Origin: Merdiplasma sp905207905
Lineage (GTDB): Bacteria > Bacillota > Clostridia > Lachnospirales > Lachnospiraceae
NCBI GenBank assembly: GCA_902475025.1
Contig: CABRXX010000056.1
Span: 1 to 17,303, forward strand
Length of the DNA: 17,303 bases
Direction of reading: 5' to 3'
Position numbers and translations under genes: made by a program. Below the pieces are notes generated by a model. The model worked only from the letters and a program-made list of their open reading frames with translations. It was not told where the DNA came from and made no database searches. Shown here in pieces: positions 1 through 7,132 of this stretch (position 1 is its first letter; each line of letters begins with the position of its first letter).

Positions 1-257
1 GAAATTTTTTTGCCGTTTTTTAGTGGTTTTCCACTCTCTTTCTGGCGGAAATTTTCGGTGCTACTGTTTTGAGGAAAAATTATTCCAGCAGCAGGATCAG
101 AGTTTTTGTAGAAGAGCAGGATAAGGGCGGAAAAAAAGCTGGTATGCAGAAATGCTCTGTCCCCAGGATTTTACAGCGGATATGCCGAACAAGTTTGAGC
201 AGTACAATAGCTGTTTGCTGTATGCAAGTGAGAAGAAGTAGGAAAAAATTTTTAAAG
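1..257. other. Non-coding or decayed sequence upstream of apt
   Basis: I see no convincing gene here. One + strand frame, opened by a stop codon near position 123 and closed by a TAG near 240, reads as a short protein-like tail (it includes CPQDFTADMPNKFEQYNSC and ends ASEKK). It has no start codon or ribosome binding site and matches no family I recognise, so it may be a gene remnant. A longer frame from about 69 to 311 runs straight through the apt promoter and is low in plausibility. A small hairpin (AGTGG, TTTT, CCACT at 22-35) has its T-run on the wrong side to be a + strand terminator. Confidence 0.4.
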
Positions 258-286
258 TTGATTAATTTCAGTGAGAATGTTATACT
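258..286 (+). promoter_or_regulatory. Sigma-A-type promoter for the apt leader
   Basis: TTGATT (258-263) and TATACT (281-286) are separated by exactly 17 bases, and a TG one base before the -10 (278-279) makes it an extended -10. Transcription would begin near 293. This is the only strong promoter seen ahead of apt, so it probably drives apt and the genes behind it, or a small RNA that ends at the terminator just downstream. Confidence 0.75.
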
Positions 287-314
287 AAGGATTAATTATT
301 CTATTTTATAGGAA

Positions 315-352
315 TTACTTCCCATGAAGTAAAAAATGCTCCGCAGGCGGAG
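315..352 (+). promoter_or_regulatory. Two leader hairpins ahead of the apt attenuator
   Basis: Hairpin 1 is a perfect 7-bp stem, TTACTTC (315-321) with GAAGTAA (326-332), around a CCAT loop. Hairpin 2 is CTCCG (339-343) with CGGAG (348-352) around CAGG. Both lie between the predicted transcription start and the terminator at 352-383. The GAAGT at 326-330 can also pair with ACTTC at 367-371, the 3' arm of the terminator, and GCAG (343-346) can pair with CTGC (357-360). Switching between terminated and read-through forms is therefore possible. I do not recognise a known riboswitch consensus. Confidence 0.5.
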
Positions 353-383
353 AGGTCTGCTGACAGACTTCTTTTTTATTTTT
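352..383 (+). terminator. Intrinsic terminator in the apt leader (candidate attenuator)
   Basis: The stem GAGGTCTG (352-359) pairs with CAGACTTC (364-371) with one G-U pair around a CTGA loop, followed by TTTTTTATTTTT. It sits 47 bases before the apt start, on the same strand and downstream of the apt promoter. It must be read through, or relieved, for apt to be expressed from that promoter; alternatively it ends a roughly 90-nt small RNA. Confidence 0.7.
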
Positions 384-429
384 AGGAAGCAGATACTGGG
401 ATTTCATTTTGGAACAGAGGAGTGGAAAA

Positions 430-957
430 ATGAAGAAGTTAGAAGAGTATGTTAGAAGTATTCCGGACTTTCCGGAGCCGGGTATCATTTTCAGAGATGT
501 AACCAGCATCTTGCAGGATGCGGACGGGTTGAAGCTGGCGATTGACAGTATTATGGAGAAGATCGGTGACCCAGATCAGATTGATGCCATTGTGGGAACG
601 GAGTCCCGGGGGTTTATCTTCGGAATGCCGGTGGCTTACAATCTTCATAAACCGTTCCTTCTTGTGAGAAAAAAGGGAAAACTTCCCTGTGAGACTGTTT
701 CCAGAGAGTATGAGCTGGAGTATGGGACAGCGACCATTGAGATGCACAAGGATTCTATTCAGCCAGGTCAGAGGGTGGTGATCATTGATGATCTGATTGC
801 CACGGGAGGAACCGTGGAGGCAGCGGCAAAACTGGTGGAAGAGCTGGGTGGCAAAGTAGTGAAAATCGTGTTTCTTATGGAGCTGGCAGGCTTGAAAGGC
901 CGGGAACGGTTAAAAGAGTATGACGTAGAATCTGTGATTTGCTACGATGGAAAATAA
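430..957 (+). CDS. apt: Adenine phosphoribosyltransferase
   Basis: This cytoplasmic purine-salvage enzyme converts adenine and PRPP to AMP and pyrophosphate. The 175-residue product is the usual length for Apt. It opens with the typical KKLEEYVRSIPDFPEPGIIF segment, has the GTESRGFIFG region, and carries the type I phosphoribosyltransferase PRPP-binding loop VVIIDDLIATGGT at residues 116-128. I chose ATG 430 because GAGGAG lies seven bases upstream; the frame opens earlier at a TTG (409), but that would add seven residues not seen in Apt proteins and would bury the ribosome binding site. It is preceded by a promoter and a leader terminator, and the (p)ppGpp synthetase gene follows after 33 bases. 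That pairing is common in Firmicutes and makes sense because AMP and GTP pools feed the stringent response. Confidence 0.97.
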   Translation: MKKLEEYVRSIPDFPEPGIIFRDVTSILQDADGLKLAIDSIMEKIGDPDQIDAIVGTESRGFIFGMPVAYNLHKPFLLVRKKGKLPCETVSREYELEYGTATIEMHKDSIQPGQRVVIIDDLIATGGTVEAAAKLVEELGGKVVKIVFLMELAGLKGRERLKEYDVESVICYDGK

Positions 958-990
958 TTGAGTATTTGAGTATAGAAATGGTGGAAGCAT

Positions 991-3294
991 ATGCCGATTG
1001 CGGAAGAAAAGAAGCAGGAAAAGATTGACGAAATAAGAAAAGCGGATGCCAGCGTAAAGACCATGGAGGACTTTACCAGTCCGGAAGTGCTGTACCATGA
1101 GCTGATTTCCAGCGTGAAGAAATATCATCCTTCCACAGATATTTCCATGATTGAGAAGGCTTACCGCGTGGCGGACGAGGCTCATAAAGATCAGAAAAGA
1201 AAATCGGGAGAGCCTTACATCATCCATCCGCTGTGCGTTGGGATTATTCTGGCGGATTTGGAGATGGATAAAGAGACCATCGTGGCCGGACTTCTTCATG
1301 ACGTGGTGGAGGATACGGTGATGACCTCTGAGGAGTTAAAAAAGGAGTTTGGCGCAGAGGTGGAGCTGATCGTGGACGGCGTGACAAAGCTGGGTCAGTT
1401 AAGCTACTCTGCGGATAAGGTGGAAGTGCAGGCTGAAAACTTAAGAAAAATGTTTCTGGCCATGGCAAAGGATATCCGTGTGATTCTGGTAAAGCTGGCA
1501 GACCGGCTGCACAATATGAGGACTGCCAAATATTGGTCTCCGGCCAAGCAGAAGGAAAAGGCCAGGGAGACCATGGATATTTATGCCCCTATCGCACATC
1601 GGCTGGGTATCTCCAAGATCAAGGTGGAGTTGGACGATCTTTCACTGAAATATTTGGAGCCGGAGGTCTATTATGACCTGGTGGAACGGATTGCTTTAAA
1701 GAAGGCGGAGCGGGAAGAATTTGTCAAGCAGATCGTGCAGGATGTGAAGAGCCACATTGAGGCGGCAGGAATCAAAGCACAGATTGATGGACGGGCAAAG
1801 CACTTTTTCAGTATTTATAAAAAGATGGTGAACCAGCAGAAAACGCTGGATCAGATTTACGATCTCTTCGCTGTCCGTATTATTGTGGATAATGTAAAGG
1901 ACTGCTACGGTTCCCTTGGAGTGATCCATGAAATGTACAAGCCGATTCCCGGCCGTTTCAAGGATTATATTGCCATGCCGAAACAGAATATGTACCAGTC
2001 TCTGCACACTACGCTGATCGGACCCAATGGTTCCCCCTTTGAGATTCAGATTCGTACTTTTGAGATGCACCGGGTGGCAGAGTACGGTATCGCTGCCCAC
2101 TGGAAATACAAAGAGGGATCGGACGGCAAAAAGACGGGAGCGCAGAAGGAAGAGGAGAAGCTTACCTGGCTTCGCCAGATTCTGGAATGGCAGACGGATA
2201 TGTCAGATAACCGGGAGTTTATGAGTCTGCTAAAGAGCGATTTGGATCTCTTTAATGAGAGCGTGTACTGTTTTACACCGGCAGGAGATGTGAAAAATCT
2301 TCCTAATGGTTCCACGCCCATTGATTTTGCCTATAGCATCCACAGTGCGGTGGGGAACCGGATGATTGGCGCCAGAGTCAACGGAAAACTGGTGACGATT
2401 GATTATGTGATCCAGAACGGCGACCGGATCGAGGTGATTACTTCTCAGAATTCCAAAGGTCCCAGCCGGGACTGGCTGAAAATCGTAAAGAGCACCCAGG
2501 CCAAGAATAAGATCAATCAGTGGTTTAAACAGGAACGAAAGGAAGACAATATCATCAAGGGCAAAGAGATGATGCAGTCTTACTGTAAGGCCAAAGGGCT
2601 GGTGCTGTCAGATCTGATGAAGCCGGAGTATATTGCCGGAGTGACGGCCAAATATGGATTCAAAGACTGGGATTCTGTGATGGCGGCAGTGGGCCACGGG
2701 GGCTTAAAAGAAGGTCAGATCTTAAATAAGCTGCTGGAGGCTTATGACAAAGCCCATAAGAAGAACATCACTGATGAGCAGATCATTGAAGGTGTCCAAA
2801 ATTCCAAAGAAAAAATGCGCATTGCAAAATCCAAAAGCGGAATTACGGTGAAAGGGATTGATGATGTGGCGGTGCGCTTCTCCAAGTGCTGCAGCCCGGT
2901 TCCAGGAGATGAGATCGTAGGCTTTGTCACCAGAGGAAGAGGAGTGTCCATACACCGGACAGACTGTGTGAATATCGTAAATCTTCCGGAGAGCGAGCGG
3001 GTGAGGCTGATTGACGCAGAATGGCAGCAGACGGAAGGAAACCATGACAATGGACTGTATCTGACGGAGATCAAGATTTTTGCCAACAACCGTACAGGAC
3101 TTTTGGTGGACATTACCAAGATTTTCACAGAGCGCAAAATTGATATGCATTCTGTAAACAGCCGCACTAGCAAACAGGGGCTGGCGACCATTGTGCTGGA
3201 GTTTGAGGTGCCGGGAAGATCCACCCTTAATTATTTGATTGATAAGATTCGCCAGGTGGAGAGCGTGATCGATATTGAGCGCAGCACCGGCTGA
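991..3294 (+). CDS. relA: Bifunctional (p)ppGpp synthetase/hydrolase (Rel/RelA-SpoT homologue)
   Basis: The long Rel enzyme makes (p)ppGpp from ATP and GDP/GTP and also hydrolyses it, setting the stringent response; it acts in the cytoplasm on the ribosome. All domains of the 767-residue protein are present in order. The HD hydrolase domain includes H79, HDVVEDT at 103-109 and KLADRLHN at 168-175. The synthetase domain has AVRIIV near 294, RFKDYIAMPKQN at 322-333, YQSLHT at 335-340 and EIQIRT at 351-356. The TGS domain spans about 424-485, the conserved-cysteine region has C633, C634 and C659, and a C-terminal ACT domain runs from about 691. The RFKD motif is the RxKD form of bifunctional enzymes rather than the ExDD of E. 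coli RelA, and the hydrolase residues look intact. The ATG follows a modest GGTGG ribosome binding site, and the gene is probably cotranscribed with apt. Confidence 0.97.
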   Translation: MPIAEEKKQEKIDEIRKADASVKTMEDFTSPEVLYHELISSVKKYHPSTDISMIEKAYRVADEAHKDQKRKSGEPYIIHPLCVGIILADLEMDKETIVAGLLHDVVEDTVMTSEELKKEFGAEVELIVDGVTKLGQLSYSADKVEVQAENLRKMFLAMAKDIRVILVKLADRLHNMRTAKYWSPAKQKEKARETMDIYAPIAHRLGISKIKVELDDLSLKYLEPEVYYDLVERIALKKAEREEFVKQIVQDVKSHIEAAGIKAQIDGRAKHFFSIYKKMVNQQKTLDQIYDLFAVRIIVDNVKDCYGSLGVIHEMYKPIPGRFKDYIAMPKQNMYQSLHTTLIGPNGSPFEIQIRTFEMHRVAEYGIAAHWKYKEGSDGKKTGAQKEEEKLTWLRQILEWQTDMSDNREFMSLLKSDLDLFNESVYCFTPAGDVKNLPNGSTPIDFAYSIHSAVGNRMIGARVNGKLVTIDYVIQNGDRIEVITSQNSKGPSRDWLKIVKSTQAKNKINQWFKQERKEDNIIKGKEMMQSYCKAKGLVLSDLMKPEYIAGVTAKYGFKDWDSVMAAVGHGGLKEGQILNKLLEAYDKAHKKNITDEQIIEGVQNSKEKMRIAKSKSGITVKGIDDVAVRFSKCCSPVPGDEIVGFVTRGRGVSIHRTDCVNIVNLPESERVRLIDAEWQQTEGNHDNGLYLTEIKIFANNRTGLLVDITKIFTERKIDMHSVNSRTSKQGLATIVLEFEVPGRSTLNYLIDKIRQVESVIDIERSTG

Positions 3295-3351
3295 TTAGTG
3301 GAATGCAGACAATGCATGGATGCGATAAAATTCAAGAAATGAGGAAGCAGT

Positions 3352-3981
3352 ATGAGCGGGCTGAGAATCGAGACATTGACGTTAGGAGCTATGGGGACGA
3401 ATTGTTATCTGGTAATGGAAGAAGAAACCAGGGAGCTTCTGGTGATCGACCCGGGAGACTGGCCGGAGAGAATTGTCCAGAAGATCGGGGAACTGGAAGC
3501 CAGACCCATTGGGATCTTTTTGACCCATGGCCATTTTGATCACGTTGGGGCAGTGAGAGGGTTGAAAGACAGGTATAATATTCCGGTTCATGCTCTGGAG
3601 GAGGAAGTCTCCCTTCTGGCTTCCGGACAGCTGAATCTGTCCGTCATGTTTGGAAAAACCATAGAGCTTGAGGCGGATGTGCAGCTGAGGGATGGTCAGG
3701 AACTGGAACTTTTGGGAAGCAGGATGCGAGTGCTGCATACTCCGGGACATACCCAGGGAGGGGCCTGTTTTTATTTCCCGCAGGAGGGCATCCTTTTTTC
3801 CGGAGATACGCTGTTTTGTGAATCAGTAGGCAGATCAGATTTCCCGACAGGAAGTATGTCTGTGCTGGTGCGTTCCGTTCGGGAAAAACTGATGAGTCTT
3901 CCAGAAAAGACAAGCGTATTTCCAGGTCATGGAGAGGAAACATCCATTGGCCATGAGAAAAAGTACAATCCATTTTTATAG
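3352..3981 (+). CDS. Metallo-beta-lactamase-fold hydrolase, glyoxalase II-like
   Basis: This 209-residue cytoplasmic protein has the complete set of metal ligands of the glyoxalase II/MBL superfamily: the HxHxDH motif at 59-64 (H59, H61, D63, H64), H133 in HTPGHTQGG, D152 in SGDTLF and H193 in FPGHGEET. That predicts a dinuclear metal centre and thioester or ester hydrolysis. The length fits the short clostridial YcbL/YqgX-type proteins, which lack the C-terminal substrate domain of classical glyoxalase II, so the true substrate is unknown. GAGGAAG precedes the ATG. Together with the gene before and hemZ behind, it forms the order rel - MBL - hemZ often seen in Lachnospiraceae; the hemZ ribosome binding site overlaps its stop codon. 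Confidence 0.93.
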   Translation: MSGLRIETLTLGAMGTNCYLVMEEETRELLVIDPGDWPERIVQKIGELEARPIGIFLTHGHFDHVGAVRGLKDRYNIPVHALEEEVSLLASGQLNLSVMFGKTIELEADVQLRDGQELELLGSRMRVLHTPGHTQGGACFYFPQEGILFSGDTLFCESVGRSDFPTGSMSVLVRSVREKLMSLPEKTSVFPGHGEETSIGHEKKYNPFL

Positions 3982-3987
3982 GAGTTT

Positions 3988-5550
3988 ATGATGATAGCAG
4001 TACAGTTAAATAAACGAGATTTTGAGTATGACATCCATTCGCTGGTAAAAGCCTTTTATCCAGGGGAGGATGTAGTCATCTGTCCGGAAGAGCCGCTGAC
4101 GGAGATGAAGCTGAAAATCTCTATTTTTTTTGAAAAAATGGGGGCAGTTTCGGCCGACGCTGCATTGGAGCAGCCGCAGGCAGTGGAAACATCGGAGCAG
4201 GAGACAGATCAGATCCATATCTGCCTGGAGAGAGGAGCGGCTGGAGCGGGAAGCACCGTCAAAGAAGTGGAGAAAACAGAGCGTTTACTGGGCTTGTCGG
4301 AGCTGGAAAGACGGGAGGCGGTAGATTTTTCTGACCGAAAAGAGACGAAAAATGTTCTGAAGCGTCTTCTTTATCGGATGCTTTCGGAATATACAGGACA
4401 AAAGCTCCCCTGGGGAAATCTGACCGGCATCCGTCCTACGAAAATTCCCATGGCGCTGTTGGAACAGGGATGGAAAAATTCTCAGATTGCAGAGTATATG
4501 CGGGAGACTTATGATGCCAGCCGGGAGAAAACGGCGCTGGCCATAGCCATTGCCAACCGGGAACGGCATATTTTAAAGGACATTCATTATAAAAATGGTT
4601 ACAGCTTGTATGTGGGAATTCCATTTTGCCCCAGCATCTGCCTGTACTGTTCTTTTAGTTCCAGTCCTCTTTCCCTGTGGAGAGACCGGGTGGACACTTA
4701 CCTGGACGCACTGTGCAGGGAAATTGATGCGGTGTCAGGAAGTTTTCGGGAGCGGGAGCTGGATACGGTATATATTGGAGGCGGTACGCCTACTACTCTG
4801 GAGCCGGAGCAGATGGACCGACTGCTGACGAAGCTGGAGGAACGGTTCGATTACACCTATGTGAAAGAATTTACTGTGGAGGCTGGCCGTCCGGACAGCA
4901 TCACCCGGGAAAAGCTTCAGGTGTTAAAAAATCATGGGATCAGCAGAATTTCTATTAATCCGCAGACCATGAATCAAAAGACGCTGGATTTGATTGGAAG
5001 ACGCCATACAGTGGAGGAGACTAAGGAGGCCTTTGCTCTTGCAAGAACCCTGGGATTTGACAATATTAATATGGATCTTATTGTGGGACTTCCGGGTGAG
5101 GGGATGGAAGAAGTATGCCATACCATGGAGGAGTTAAAGCGTATGAAGCCAGACAGTGTGACGGTTCATTCTCTGGCTTTGAAACGGGCGACCAGGCTGA
5201 ATCTGTTCAAGGAACAGTATCAGGAGATCTCTTTCCAAAACAGCAGTCAGATTATGGATATGACCGCCCGCTGCTGCCAGGAGATGGGATTGGCTCCCTA
5301 TTATCTGTACCGGCAGAAAAATATGGCAGGAAATTTTGAAAATGTGGGATATGCCAGGGAAGGAAAAGAAGGAATCTACAATATCCTCATTATGGAGGAG
5401 GTACAGAGCATTCTTGCGCTGGGGGCAGGAGCCTCTACGAAGCTGGTGGACAAAGATCACATTGAACGGATTGAAAATGTAAAAGATATTAAAAATTATA
5501 TAGAACGCATCGAGGAGATGATCCAGAGAAAAAAAGCGGGAATCCGGTAA
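3988..5550 (+). CDS. hemZ: Radical SAM coproporphyrinogen III oxidase-like protein HemZ
   Basis: This is a HemN-family radical SAM enzyme of the HemZ branch. HemZ in Bacillus is linked to oxygen-independent oxidation of coproporphyrinogen III; in clostridia without full haem synthesis the substrate is less certain. The 520-residue protein has a roughly 190-residue N-terminal extension typical of HemZ, including NLTGIRPTKI. The radical SAM core follows, with the cluster ligands C214, C218 and C221 in CPSICLYC and the GGGTPT motif at 264-269. The SAM-binding and HemN-like C-terminal parts continue to the end (LYRQKNMAGNFENVGY). AGGAG overlapping the previous stop lies just upstream of two adjacent ATG codons (3988 and 3991), and either could be used. 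It is the last gene of the + strand cluster, and no terminator is visible before the convergent gene. Confidence 0.93.
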   Translation: MMIAVQLNKRDFEYDIHSLVKAFYPGEDVVICPEEPLTEMKLKISIFFEKMGAVSADAALEQPQAVETSEQETDQIHICLERGAAGAGSTVKEVEKTERLLGLSELERREAVDFSDRKETKNVLKRLLYRMLSEYTGQKLPWGNLTGIRPTKIPMALLEQGWKNSQIAEYMRETYDASREKTALAIAIANRERHILKDIHYKNGYSLYVGIPFCPSICLYCSFSSSPLSLWRDRVDTYLDALCREIDAVSGSFRERELDTVYIGGGTPTTLEPEQMDRLLTKLEERFDYTYVKEFTVEAGRPDSITREKLQVLKNHGISRISINPQTMNQKTLDLIGRRHTVEETKEAFALARTLGFDNINMDLIVGLPGEGMEEVCHTMEELKRMKPDSVTVHSLALKRATRLNLFKEQYQEISFQNSSQIMDMTARCCQEMGLAPYYLYRQKNMAGNFENVGYAREGKEGIYNILIMEEVQSILALGAGASTKLVDKDHIERIENVKDIKNYIERIEEMIQRKKAGIR

Positions 5551-5565
5551 TCTTCTGGCCCTGGT

Positions 5566-6864
5566 TTATTCCGTTTTTTCTGCCTTAAATTCAGCCAGGG
5601 CTTTGTCAAAGTTTCCAAGAAAAGCATTGGTCAGTTCCGGAGAGATATCAAGCTGCCAGTTGTGTCCGTCATTAAAAAGAGTCACAGTGATAACGGTGGA
5701 AGCGGGACTGGCGCTTTCTTCCAGAGCCTCCATCAACTATTTTGCGGAGGCATCTGCCAGGCTGGTTTCATCGGCGGTAATGGATTCCGCGGTGGATGCG
5801 TAGTTCAGCAGTTTTTCCTTGTAAGTATCCAGAACGGCAGACATATCAATGCTGGTAATGGTTACCTGGGCCAAGGCCGAGGTTCCTTCGGTCTGGCAGG
5901 AGTCGATGGCATAGGAAAAGTATTCTGCAATTTTGTCCATGAAAAGCTGATCCAATTTTTCATGGTAAGCAGGGCTGTTGGTGGAAAATAGATCATTGAT
6001 GTTCAGATAACGGATCCATTCTTCTCCGGAGAGAGAAGCGAATTCCTCCAAATGGATGGACAGAACCTCCTGAGGCTCCAGAAGGTAAGGATCGTTGATG
6101 GCGGAGAGAAAGCCTCCCACTAGTTCATCTTGGAGCGTCTCGTCCGGCTGTATTACCCATTGCTCTCCTTCCTTTTTTAAATGAAAACAGGCGTTGGAAG
6201 AAGCGAGACGGTAGGAATGGCTCTGCAGAGTGTTTTTCAGTAAGAGAAAAAAGTCATTGAAAGATTGAGGAGACTGGAGGCTTTGTCCCAGGTCCAGACT
6301 CTGCGCGGTGAGCGCAAGTCCCAGATCATGGGCCAGAGCTCTGGCATCCAGGTTAGTGATCTTAGCCGTTACGACAGCCTGATCTCCCTCTGTTTTTTCA
6401 GAGAGAATTTGATATTCAAAATTTTTAAAGAACAGTTCCACTGCCTGACTGGCTTCCGGACCGGTTTCGGACGAAGCGAAATTTTGGTTCCTTATAGTTT
6501 CGTAGGAAATAAAACTCTGAATCCCTGTTTCATCCAGATTTTGGATGAGAGACAGCTCCTTTTCCACAGTGGCAGAAGGACCCTGTACCCGGTTCTGACA
6601 GAAAACGGACAAGAATGCAGCCAGCAGAAGCTGAAGTGCTAAAATGACAGGCATGCCAATGGAAAACCGGGGTTTCCTTGTTTTGTGATGAAACAGGTAC
6701 ATGCCGATCCAAGAACCAATGCTTCCTCCCAGAAGGGCCGTGAGAAAGAGGTTTTTTTCCGGAATGCGGAAGCGGCCTTTGATCGCTCTTCTTTTGTCAA
6801 TTCCCATGAGGGCCAGTCCCGCCAGATTCAGAATAATAATGTAAGCTGCTAAAATTTTTTGCAT
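5566..6864 (-). pseudogene. DUF1294 membrane protein with two extracytoplasmic repeats, cut by an in-frame TAG
   Basis: The N-terminus (about residues 1-90) is a DUF1294 domain with three membrane segments (about 3-20, 38-58, 70-90) and the family pattern GIDKRRAIKGRFRIPE, GGSIGSWIGM, HHKTRKPRF. A long extracytoplasmic part follows, built of two related units that resemble the DUF5105 type of lipoprotein domain. Translation stops at TAG 5737-5739 after 375 residues, but the same frame stays open for 56 more codons to TAA at 5566-5568. The post-stop residues HNWQLDISPELTNAFLGNF mirror EQWVIQPDETLQDELVGGF of the first unit, so the extension was once coding. The ATG at 6864 has an AAAGGA ribosome binding site and a promoter upstream. 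It may be a recent nonsense mutation, a sequencing error or a readthrough site; the shorter protein may still be made. Function unknown. Confidence 0.8.
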
Positions 6865-6893
6865 AAAAATCCTTTCTTCCCCTATTTCACAAG

Positions 6894-6920
6894 TTTATAC
6901 GAAAAAGAAAAAAATGTCAA
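6894..6920 (-). promoter_or_regulatory. Promoter of the DUF1294 gene
   Basis: On the minus strand a perfect TTGACA (plus-strand 6915-6920) lies upstream of TATAAA (6894-6899) with 15 bases between them. The spacing is short; shifting the -10 two bases to TAAACT gives 17. It lies 30 bases before the start codon of the minus-strand DUF1294 gene and is divergent from the export operon. Confidence 0.55.
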
Positions 6921-6957
6921 ATTTTCTCAATCGTCAGAATTCGACAAAATTAGCCTG

Positions 6958-6971
6958 CCTGTTGTAACAGG
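6958..6971. promoter_or_regulatory. 14-bp palindrome in the divergent intergenic region (candidate operator)
   Basis: CCTGTTGTAACAGG has perfect 6-bp arms around GT. It lies between the divergent DUF1294 promoter and the candidate export-operon promoter, where a repressor or activator dimer could act on either. No regulator gene is adjacent, so the binding protein is unknown. It could be chance in AT-rich DNA. Confidence 0.35.
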
Positions 6972-7027
6972 GACGGATAGTTTCATCAAGTCTTAAGAAT
7001 TTGTTACTGTACTTTTTAAGATTGAAA

Positions 7028-7036
7028 TGGTAATAT
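7028..7036 (+). promoter_or_regulatory. Candidate extended -10 promoter of the export operon
   Basis: TGG followed by TAATAT (7031-7036) gives an extended -10 element about 97 bases before the first operon start codon. The -35 region at the right distance (TGTACT) is poor. A leader hairpin follows: TTTGC and CCC (7059-7067, one bulged G) pair with GGG and GCAAA (7074-7081), with no T-run after it. Confidence 0.4.
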
Positions 7037-7132
7037 AGCATAAGAATCTCTGCGGAAATTTGCGCCCAAAGAAGGGGCAAAACGGTGCGGAGGGATACGG
7101 TCTGTTATATGATTGAAGGAGTGTTTATAATT

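Noticed and set aside
22..35. Hairpin AGTGG-TTTT-CCACT as a terminator of an upstream gene
   Set aside because: The stem is only 5 bp, and the T-run lies before it on the + strand, giving an A-run rather than a T-run on the minus strand.
69..311. An 80-residue open frame before apt
   Set aside because: It has no ribosome binding site, reads as low-plausibility basic sequence, and passes through the apt promoter and transcription start.
5558..5601. Inverted repeat GCCCTGG / CCAGGGC at the convergent ends of hemZ and the DUF1294 gene, as a possible shared terminator
   Set aside because: The arms are 30 bases apart, one lies within the coding extension of the DUF1294 gene, and no T-run follows the second arm on the + strand.
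5737..5739. Pyrrolysine or TAG recoding as the explanation of the in-frame stop
   Set aside because: TAG serves as a normal terminal stop for two intact genes in the window, and no pylT/pylS or insertion element is visible; a simple nonsense mutation is more economical.
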